This document shows, one piece after another, positions 1-4,132 of a stretch of 5,681 nt of DNA. The stretch's first letter is position 1. Every line of letters starts with the position of its first letter. The DNA comes from Planctomycetota bacterium (GTDB lineage Bacteria > Planctomycetota > UBA1135 > UBA2386), in contig JAEUHU010000439.1 of the NCBI GenBank assembly GCA_016793305.1, positions 1 to 5,681 of the forward strand, read 5' to 3'. The position numbers were made by a program, and so were the translations under genes. The notes under the pieces were generated by a model. That model saw nothing but the letters and a program-made list of their open reading frames with translations. It was not told the DNA's origin and ran no database searches.

Positions 1-39
1 CTGCTGGGGAACCGGGCGGACTTCTTCTTCTCGGGTCAT
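1..39 (-). CDS. Start of an unknown gene, truncated by the window edge
   Basis: Reading leftwards from an ATG at 39-37, the frame is open to the window edge and encodes MTREEEVRPVPQQ, an acidic, probably unstructured start. A good Shine-Dalgarno sequence supports it: the minus strand reads AGGAAGGAAG (complement of 46-55), with GGAAG six nucleotides before the ATG. Thirteen residues are too few to assign a family. The gene is divergent from the SLOG gene at 751, so 40-750 is a divergent intergenic region. Its ribosome site overlaps the hairpin at 46-78. Confidence 0.5.
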   Translation of the reverse strand, partial: MTREEEVRPVPQQ

Positions 40-45
40 CGGTCG

Positions 46-78
46 CTTCCTTCCTGGCTGGGTCGCCAGGGGTGGAAG
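46..78. repeat. Inverted repeat over the ribosome site of the leftmost gene
   Basis: CCTGGC (53-58) pairs perfectly with GCCAGG (65-70) around a six-base loop. On the plus strand the helix extends through two U-G pairs (51-72, 52-71), a bulged T73 and five more pairs (46-50 with 74-78), 13 bp in all. On the minus strand bases 46-55 are the Shine-Dalgarno region of the gene starting at 39, so there the hairpin could mask translation initiation, although the two G-U pairs become A-C mismatches on that strand. Confidence 0.4.
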
Positions 79-346
79 GCCGAGAGGTTTCACCAGGTGA
101 TTACTGGTTCAGCAGCGTGGGCATTTCGGGACGGTGGACAGTGCTTCTTTCTTGCCCGATTCGCACTTCGGGGAGTCCCGCCCTCCGGAACCTGGAGTCG
201 CGTGGTGGCCTCGGGGCGGCGGACCGCACCGAGCCCTCACGGATCGAGACGGTCGCCGCCTGCGCGCTGATCCTCGCGTTCCTCGCCCTCGGGATCTGGG
301 GGTGACCATGGGGCGCGCCAACATCGCATCCACGAGCGCTCGCTCC
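79..346. other. Gene-poor stretch with several short inverted repeats
   Basis: No convincing gene is seen here. Visible pairings on the plus strand are a 5-bp stem with a 7-base loop (92-96 with 104-108), CGGGAC (127-132) with GTCCCG (175-180) enclosing AGTGC/GCACT (140-144 with 163-167), a 9-bp hairpin with one internal G-A mismatch (210-233), and GATCC/GGATC (269-273 with 292-296). These are shorter and less convincing than those after 347 and could arise by chance in GC-rich DNA. The only coding candidate is the small membrane-protein frame ending at 305. Confidence 0.4.
141..305 (+). CDS. Possible small single-pass membrane protein (doubtful)
   Basis: The frame ending in TGA at 303-305 has a hydrophobic C-terminus (ETVAACALILAFLALGIWG) that would make one transmembrane helix. 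The last 37 codons, from 192, use G or C at the third position almost throughout, as real genes here do, while the codons before 192 do not. The start is unclear. In-frame GTG codons lie at 72, 117 and 141, and a CTG at 192, none with a good ribosome site; I give the GTG at 141, for a product of 54 residues. No homologue is recognised. If it is real, the hairpins at 127-233 lie inside or beside a coding region and mean less. It may equally be a chance open frame. Confidence 0.2.
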   Translation: MLLSCPIRTSGSPALRNLESRGGLGAADRTEPSRIETVAACALILAFLALGIWG

Positions 347-750
347 GCATCCCCGGCGATCGCTCAGCCCGCTGCCTGCACTGACCGGCACGAAGGCAGC
401 GGGGACTTCTACGCCTCAGCGCGGCCGCGACGCATGGACGCGGCTGCGCAGAGGGACGGCTCGTCGCCGCCGCTCGACTCGCGCGTGACCTCCCGCACGC
501 TCGGGTCGGGCCCATCTTCTTCGCCGAGCGTGTGCTCGGCGCCCCTCGTCGTGACCCATCTGGGGAACGGAAGAACGGGGGGATGTTCCTCGGTCTGCGT
601 GGTGGAACTTGGACTACCGTTCCGACACCCAGGCCCCGCACACCCGCGCGCCTCAGCCCCAGCTGACTCTCCTTCTTCCCCTTTTCCACGCAACGGCCCA
701 CAGGGGCCGTCCGGGGCTGGGGCGCGCGAACCTCTCTCACGGAGGGATGC
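347..750 (+). ncRNA. Candidate structured RNA or long leader upstream of the SLOG gene
   Basis: Helices follow one another without overlap. (1) 368-377 with 394-403, 10 bp, perfect, 16-base loop. (2) 419-429 with 439-449, 11 bp, one G-U, 9-base loop. (3) 494-504 with 524-534, 11 bp, one G-U, 19-base loop. (4) 564-570 with 617-623, 7 bp, perfect, enclosing 585-589 with 604-608. (5) 645-660 with 713-728, 16 bp, one U-G, enclosing a perfect 7-bp hairpin at 693-710 with loop ACAG. GCATCCC (347-353) could pair with GGGATGC (744-750) and close the domain. The stems differ in sequence, so they are not copies of one repeat. I see none of the hallmarks of tmRNA, RNase P RNA, group I or group II introns, and no reverse transcriptase nearby. 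The strand is inferred from the G-U pairs. No clear promoter is visible, so it could be an independent RNA, the 5' leader of the SLOG mRNA, or a DNA site. Confidence 0.35.
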
Positions 751-1137
751 ATGAAGCGCATCCTGGTCTGCGGCTCCCGTTCGAAAGATCACGAGCACCT
801 GGTCGAGGCAGAGCTCGACCGCCAGCTCGCCGCGTCGCCGGCCGGCATTCGGCTGATCCACGGCGGCAACAGCGGCGTCGCGGCCGTGGCCAATGCGTGG
901 GCCTGGGGGCGGCGAGCACTCGGCGGCGGCGTCGAAGTCAGCTCGTTCCCGTTGGTCGGCGAGGAGACACGCGCGCCGCGCAGGTTCCGCACGCGCAACG
1001 TCCGCATGCTGAAGCAGAGCCGGCCACAGCTGGTGCTGGCGTTTCCGGGCGACGAGGAGAGCGAGCACCTGGTCGCGATCGCGCGGATCCAGGGCATCCC
1101 GGTGGTCGAGTTCGCGGAGGGGGCGCTGGTGTCGTGA
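751..1137 (+). CDS. YspA/DUF2493-type SLOG-family protein
   Basis: This 128-residue protein has the size and motif order of the short DUF2493 (YspA-like) branch of the SLOG superfamily, Rossmann-like folds predicted to bind nucleotides or related ligands. It has an N-terminal strand and glycine turn LVCGSR (residues 5-10), IHGGNSGVAAVA (36-47), the conserved RNVRML (82-87) and a later strand and loop LVLAFPGDEES (94-104). The biochemical role of this branch is not established; such genes are common in phages and integrated elements. The ATG at 751 follows GGAGG (741-745) by five nucleotides. An overlapping ATG at 747 is out of frame. The end overlaps the next gene by GTGA, so the two are translationally coupled. 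The long structured region upstream could control its expression; that is inference. The family call is firm, the function open. Confidence 0.85.
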   Translation: MKRILVCGSRSKDHEHLVEAELDRQLAASPAGIRLIHGGNSGVAAVANAWAWGRRALGGGVEVSSFPLVGEETRAPRRFRTRNVRMLKQSRPQLVLAFPGDEESEHLVAIARIQGIPVVEFAEGALVS

Positions 1138-1376
1138 CCATCTGGCTCGACGCGACGGAGATCGCCAAGTCGCTTGGCATCGAGCTGGCCGACCTGAAGC
1201 GCATGGCGCGTCGTCGCCAGTTCCCCGAGCTGCTGCACGTCAAGCGCGGCACCTACCGCGTCCGCCATACCGACTACGAGGCGTGGGAGTCGGCGCGCAT
1301 GACGTCTTCGGAGATGGCGCGCGAGGAGTTGGCGGCAGAACGCATGCGTGCGGCTGCCTCTGGGAGGGGGATCTAG
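1134..1376 (+). CDS. Excisionase-like winged-helix DNA-binding protein
   Basis: The 80-residue product resembles the MerR-like winged-helix excisionase/AlpA group (HTH_17 type). Residues 5-30 (WLDATEIAKSLGI, then LKRMARRRQFP) form the helix-turn-helix, residues 33-44 the basic wing (LLHVKRGTYRVR), and HTDYEAW (45-51) matches the closing helix seen in the family. The tail from residue 56 is Ala/Glu/Arg-rich and probably helical. The start is GTG at 1134, overlapping the SLOG stop codon and preceded by GGAGGGGG (1116-1123). Such proteins bend DNA or bind near attachment sites to favour excision over integration, or act as small regulators. Its convergence on the recombinase gene, with overlapping stop codons, supports the excisionase role. 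A purely regulatory role cannot be excluded. Confidence 0.75.
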   Translation: MTIWLDATEIAKSLGIELADLKRMARRRQFPELLHVKRGTYRVRHTDYEAWESARMTSSEMAREELAAERMRAAASGRGI

Positions 1377-2428
1377 CCGTGCGACTGCTTGCTGTCGCTC
1401 TTCGGCAGGATGCGCAGCCGCGTCAGACCGGCGCGCACGTCCTCGGCGACCAGGTGCTCGTAACGCTGCGTGGTCGCGTAGCTGGCGTGGCGAGCAGCGC
1501 GCTGGACGGTCGCGGAAGGCACGCCCTTGCGCAGCATGATGGTGACGAGGCTGTGCCGCAGTGCGTGAGGGTGCCAGCGTGGTTCGCCGAGCTTCTTCTG
1601 CCAGTAGCGGAACGCCTCTGCGATCGCCTCGCGCCGCGCCTTGTCGGTCGTGCCTGGCACGACGTACTCGCGGTCCTTGGCGTGCTCGAGCAGGGTCGCG
1701 ACGGCGTCGTCCGCGTCCTCCGCGTAGGGCTGGGGCTGGCTCCGCGTCTTGCCGTGCGTCCAGACGATGCGGTTCTCGGCGTCGACGTCGACCACGCGCA
1801 TGCGGGCGACCTCGGCGCGACGCAGGCCGCTGCAGGCGATGAACGTGCTGAGGGCGTTCGCCCACGGATCGGTGATGCGGGCGATGATCGAGACCAACTC
1901 GGGCTCGGTGAAGACGTCCGGTCGCGTGTCCTGCGGGCTCGGCCAGTCGACTTCGCCGATCGGGTTCGTCGGGACGATGCCGCGGCGGACCATCCATCGG
2001 AACAGGCAGTTCAGCGTGCGGCGGCAGTGCTGGATCGTGCGAGCCGACAGCTTCGACTCGTCGCGAGCCGCGCGAACGAACTCGCGCACGACTGCTGCCG
2101 TGATGCGATCCACGGGCATGGTCTTCGGGATCGTGGCGTAGATGTTCGCCAGCTTGCCTCGGTAGAAGGCGAGCGTGTCTTCGGTCACGCGGACCGAGAT
2201 CGCCTGCAGCCATTCCTTGGCGCGCGTCTCGAGCGATCCGCCCCACGACGCCTCGGTGGCCGCCGCCTTGCGCATGCGGATCGCGTCGGCGTGCGCCTCG
2301 TCAGGGTCCTTGCGAGTCTCGCCGAACACGCGCTTCTCGCCGGTGATGGCCCAGCCTCGATAGCCGATCACGCTGCGGTCGGGGCGGCGAAGAACTTGGA
2401 CGTACGGCGGGATGTTGCGGCGCGGCAC
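1373..2428 (-). CDS. int: Tyrosine recombinase (integrase)
   Basis: The 351-residue product catalyses site-specific integration and excision of the element. All catalytic residues are visible: R203 in SGLRRAE, a probable lysine K227 in THGKTR, H288 and R291 in HPHALRH, H314 in AARHAS, and the nucleophile Y323 in TTQRYEH, nine residues after H314. Residues 1-55 (from PRRNIPPYVQ) resemble an arm-site-binding domain, 60-150 the core-binding domain, and 170-340 the catalytic domain. I chose the GTG at 2428 because the family-like sequence begins there. A GTG at 2482 would add 18 residues but runs into the tRNA promoter. Neither start has a clear ribosome site. The stop overlaps that of the excisionase-like gene. 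It appears intact. The target is presumably the selC region, because it lies next to it. Confidence 0.93.
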   Translation of the reverse strand: MPRRNIPPYVQVLRRPDRSVIGYRGWAITGEKRVFGETRKDPDEAHADAIRMRKAAATEASWGGSLETRAKEWLQAISVRVTEDTLAFYRGKLANIYATIPKTMPVDRITAAVVREFVRAARDESKLSARTIQHCRRTLNCLFRWMVRRGIVPTNPIGEVDWPSPQDTRPDVFTEPELVSIIARITDPWANALSTFIACSGLRRAEVARMRVVDVDAENRIVWTHGKTRSQPQPYAEDADDAVATLLEHAKDREYVVPGTTDKARREAIAEAFRYWQKKLGEPRWHPHALRHSLVTIMLRKGVPSATVQRAARHASYATTQRYEHLVAEDVRAGLTRLRILPKSDSKQSHG

Positions 2429-2439
2429 AGTGCCGATGT

Positions 2440-2460
2440 TGTAGCAGCCGCGTGTAGCAG
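2440..2460. repeat. Direct repeat TGTAGCAG, two copies
   Basis: TGTAGCAG occurs at 2440-2447 and again at 2453-2460, 13 bases apart start to start, just upstream of the recombinase start and before the tRNA promoter. Short direct repeats in this position are typical of recombinase arm sites or excisionase-binding sites. That function is inferred from position only. Confidence 0.4.
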
Positions 2461-2462
2461 GA

Positions 2463-2471
2463 GGAGAGCAT
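2463..2471. repeat. Nine-base copy of the tRNA-Sec acceptor end, possible attachment-site trace
   Basis: GGAGAGCAT is the exact reverse complement of 2610-2618, near the 3' end of the tRNA gene, and matches its 5' end (GGAGGGCAT, 2526-2534) at 8 of 9 bases. It lies between the recombinase and the tRNA promoter, where an attachment-site remnant could be expected. Nine bases may be chance, and no second copy of the flanking sequence is visible in the window. Confidence 0.25.
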
Positions 2472-2475
2472 GAAC

Positions 2476-2503
2476 TTGACACTGACGACGGAAGCCCTAG
2501 GAT
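2476..2503 (+). promoter_or_regulatory. Sigma70-type promoter of selC
   Basis: A perfect -35 box TTGACA (2476-2481) is followed after 16 bases by TAGGAT (2498-2503), 4 of 6 matches to the -10 consensus. Transcription would start near 2510, about 15 bases before the mature tRNA. The GC-rich stretch CGCGGGG after the -10 box resembles the discriminator of stringently controlled stable-RNA promoters; that control is inferred. Confidence 0.75.
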
Positions 2504-2524
2504 TCGCGGGGACTTCTGATTCCC

Positions 2525-2623
2525 GGGAGGGCATCAGTGCTGGTGTGCTGCCTGGTCTTCAAAACCTGTGGGGCGCCTCCTCGCGAGGGGTCCGGTGGGT
2601 TCGATTCCCATGCTCTCCCGCCA
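2525..2623 (+). tRNA. selC: tRNA-Sec, anticodon TCA
   Basis: This is the selenocysteine tRNA, which is charged with serine, converted to selenocysteinyl-tRNA by SelA and delivered by SelB to UGA codons marked by a SECIS element. The 99-nt gene shows the bacterial features: an 8-bp acceptor stem (2525-2532 with 2612-2619, one G-U), a 6-bp D stem with 4-base loop (2535-2540 with 2545-2550), the anticodon loop CTTCAAA (2557-2563) with TCA at 2559-2561, a long variable arm (about 2571-2593), a 5-bp T stem with loop TTCGATT (2595-2611), discriminator G2620 and an encoded CCA. The anticodon stem has one T-T mismatch (2553-2567). No selA, selB or selenoprotein gene is in the window. The element on its 5' side has left the gene whole. 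Confidence 0.97.
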
Positions 2624-2646
2624 CTTCGCCGCGCTGGCGAAGTGGC
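2620..2646 (+). terminator. Perfect hairpin at the selC 3' end, possible terminator or processing signal
   Basis: GCCACTTCGCC (2620-2630) pairs with GGCGAAGTGGC (2636-2646), 11 bp, with loop GCGCT. The 5' arm includes the tRNA discriminator and CCA end. No T-run follows, so it is not a classical intrinsic terminator. It may slow polymerase or guide 3' processing of the precursor. Confidence 0.4.
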
Positions 2647-2689
2647 TGGAACGAACGGATCGGCCGGGCGGTCGGCCGACCACACGCCT

Positions 2690-2708
2690 CCGGCGACCCT
2701 GGCGCCGG
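2690..2708 (-). terminator. Weak hairpin after the EEP-family gene
   Basis: CCGGCG (2690-2695) pairs with CGCCGG (2703-2708) around a 7-base loop, ten bases beyond the stop codon of the minus-strand gene. There is no T-run on either strand. It may help end transcription between two convergent genes, but a GC-rich 6-bp stem can also be chance. Confidence 0.2.
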
Positions 2709-2718
2709 TCCGCATCGC

Positions 2719-3657
2719 TCACCGCCGCGGCTGCACCACGGCGAACAGCGGCAGGTGGTCGCTGCCGAACGATGGGCCGGTGCCGACCTCGAGCGCGTCG
2801 AGGCCGGGGCCGAGCAGCGCGTGGTCGATCGGGATGCGCAGCGGCAGCGGCCACATGGTCGGCCAGCTCGGCAACCAGCTCCCGAACGTCGCCGCGCGCA
2901 GCGAGCCGTCGGCGACCAGGTCGCGCAGCGTCGGCGTCCACGGCGTCGCGTTGCAGTCGCCGAGCACCACGTGCGCGGCCGGCAGGCCCTGCACGGCCTT
3001 CGGGATCGCCGCGAGGGCCTGGTCGCGATCGGCGTTGCGCGCCGCGTTGCCGGGCCGCGGCGTGTGCACGCCGAGCACGCCGATCGGCCCGTATGGCGTG
3101 TCCACCACGGCGCGGATCGCCGGGCTCCAGCCGAGCGACACGATGGTCGCGTCCCGCAGCGGCCAGCGGCTCCACAGCCCGACGCCGAAGTAGCCGGGGT
3201 CGGTGCGCACGTGGCGATGCGGGAACGCGGCGAGGCCGGGCGCCAGCCGTTCGTGCCATTCGGGGGTCAGTTCGCTGGCGAGCACGATGTCGGGGGCCGC
3301 GTCGGCCAGGCCCGCGAGTGCGAGCGCGGCGTTCGCTTCGTTGTCGCGCAGCAGGTTCAGGGCGAGCAGGCGTACGCTCGCGGCCGGTGCGGCGGTCACG
3401 GTCGCGGTCGCGCCGAACCAGTCCGGCAGCACGGCAGCGCCGGCGACCGCCGCTCCGGCAAGGCACGCCGACAGGGCCCGCCACGCGCGCTGCCAGGCGA
3501 ACAGGGCTGCCGCGAGCAGCAGGAACCAGCCCGCCTGGACCACGAAGTTGGCCAGCAGATCGAGGGACCAGTGCCAGCGGGCGCACCACGGGGCGATGGC
3601 GATGGGGGCCGCCAGCAGGGCCAGCAGACCGAGCACTCCACGGAGTCGCGCGCGCAT
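2719..3657 (-). CDS. Membrane-anchored EEP-family (endonuclease/exonuclease/phosphatase) protein
   Basis: The 312-residue protein has about three hydrophobic N-terminal segments (roughly 7-22, 31-53, 61-79) followed by an EEP-family domain (about 95-310). Family metal-binding and catalytic motifs are all present: N101 in LALN, E129 in ASEL, H198 in GVHTP, D234 and N236 in GDCN, D278 and H279 in PIDH, and S299-D300-H301 in GSDHLP. The enzyme is therefore probably active as a metal-dependent phosphodiesterase or phosphatase. EEP substrates range from DNA and RNA to phospholipids and cannot be told from sequence. The topology suggests a domain held at the inner membrane, probably on the periplasmic side. 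The ATG at 3657 was chosen because the hydrophobic segments begin there; upstream codons look non-coding. It converges with selC and diverges from the carrier-protein gene. Similar membrane-tethered EEP proteins exist with unknown roles. Confidence 0.85.
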   Translation of the reverse strand: MRARLRGVLGLLALLAAPIAIAPWCARWHWSLDLLANFVVQAGWFLLLAAALFAWQRAWRALSACLAGAAVAGAAVLPDWFGATATVTAAPAASVRLLALNLLRDNEANAALALAGLADAAPDIVLASELTPEWHERLAPGLAAFPHRHVRTDPGYFGVGLWSRWPLRDATIVSLGWSPAIRAVVDTPYGPIGVLGVHTPRPGNAARNADRDQALAAIPKAVQGLPAAHVVLGDCNATPWTPTLRDLVADGSLRAATFGSWLPSWPTMWPLPLRIPIDHALLGPGLDALEVGTGPSFGSDHLPLFAVVQPRR

Positions 3658-3754
3658 CGGCGCAGGATGGCAGGCCGACCGGCATTGCACCACCCAGAAC
3701 GGGCACCGCGCGGTTGCCTCGTCGCCGGCGGCTCGCGATGATCCGCGGCCCCCG

Positions 3755-4021
3755 ATGCCCTCCGAGTCCGAGCCGAACCGCGCCACCGTGCTGGCCGAGA
3801 TCCGCACCTTCGTCGCCCAGTGGTTCCGGGACGGCCGGGAGGAGGGGCTCGACGAGGACACCCCGCTGGTGACCTCGGGCATCGTCGACTCCGCCGGGGT
3901 CGTCGAAGTGGTCGAGTTCCTCGAACGGCGTTTCGCCGTGCGCCTCCTCGACGACGACGTGTCGCTGCGCAATTGCAACACGCTGCGCGGCTTGACCGAG
4001 TTGGTGCGGAGCCGGCGTTGA
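3755..4021 (+). CDS. Stand-alone acyl carrier protein
   Basis: The 88-residue acidic protein has the acyl-carrier fold. GIVDSAGVVEVVEFLE (42-57) carries the phosphopantetheine attachment serine S46, with alanine where the classical DSL motif has leucine. Helix 1 is about 9-26 and the last helix about 77-87. A phosphopantetheinyl transferase would load it, after which it holds acyl or aminoacyl groups as thioesters in the cytoplasm. The sequence resembles dedicated carrier proteins of secondary or surface-lipid pathways more than the fatty-acid-synthesis AcpP, but no partner enzyme is nearby. The ATG at 3755 is the only reasonable start; a ribosome site is not obvious. It is divergent from the EEP-family gene with 97 bases between them and lies 111 bases before nqrM. 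Confidence 0.85.
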   Translation: MPSESEPNRATVLAEIRTFVAQWFRDGREEGLDEDTPLVTSGIVDSAGVVEVVEFLERRFAVRLLDDDVSLRNCNTLRGLTELVRSRR

Positions 4022-4132
4022 CCGGGTGGCCGAACCAACCTCAAGGCGGTCTTGATGCATCGGCAGGGGGCGAACCCTCGAAACCAGCCGCGCAGTTGCT
4101 AGCCTGTTCGGCCTCTTTTCCGCACTCCCCAC

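Larger units (their letters stand above)
1..2475. mobile_element. Right-hand part of an integrated element beside selC
   Basis: An integrase gene and an excisionase-like gene lie immediately next to a tRNA-Sec gene, which is the usual signature of a tRNA-associated prophage, satellite or integrative island. The recombinase is transcribed away from the tRNA; a SLOG-family gene and the excisionase-like gene converge on it. Everything to the right of the tRNA looks like housekeeping chromosome. The left end is outside the window and the right boundary is not proven. I place it between the recombinase start and the tRNA promoter because nothing from the element is recognisable further right. No capsid, replication or conjugation gene is visible, so phage, satellite and integrative element cannot be told apart. 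Confidence 0.75.

Noticed and set aside
92..108. A 5-bp stem with 7-base loop that looks like a tRNA anticodon arm
   Set aside because: No acceptor, D or T arm can be built around it, and the base after the would-be anticodon is a pyrimidine.
583..666. A 27-codon frame (ATG 583) behind a G-rich ribosome-like sequence
   Set aside because: Too short, Pro/Arg-rich, no family resemblance, and it lies inside paired elements.
347..750. Retron, group I or II intron, tmRNA or RNase P RNA as identity for the structured region
   Set aside because: No reverse transcriptase, domain V, conserved intron core, tRNA-like tmRNA end or RNase P core sequence is visible.
347..750. CRISPR array or iteron-type origin
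   Set aside because: The paired stems differ from one another and there are no regularly spaced direct repeats.
308..754. A 148-codon plus-strand frame starting at ATG 308 in front of the SLOG gene
   Set aside because: The product is low-complexity Ala/Ser/Arg/Pro with no recognisable motif, codon use deteriorates in the second half, the ribosome site is weak, and the frame runs through all the strong inverted repeats.
409..1068. Long minus-strand frame opposite the SLOG gene
   Set aside because: It is the antisense shadow of a recognisable gene in GC-rich DNA, and its product matches nothing.
2670..2681. Twelve-base palindrome GGTCGGCCGACC after selC
   Set aside because: Perfect, but low in complexity and likely by chance in GC-rich DNA; no operator family recognised.
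2470..3741. Long plus-strand frame with an excellent ribosome site (AGGAGGAG) and ATG at 2470
   Set aside because: It runs through the selC promoter, the tRNA and antisense to the EEP-family gene. The good ribosome site is probably coincidental or a scar of the junction.
4041..4055. Hairpin TCAAG/CTTGA after the carrier-protein gene as a terminator
   Set aside because: Only 5 bp, with no T-run after it.
4077..4105. Promoter for nqrM with TAGCCT (4100-4105) as the -10 box
   Set aside because: No acceptable -35 box at the right distance; support too weak to annotate.
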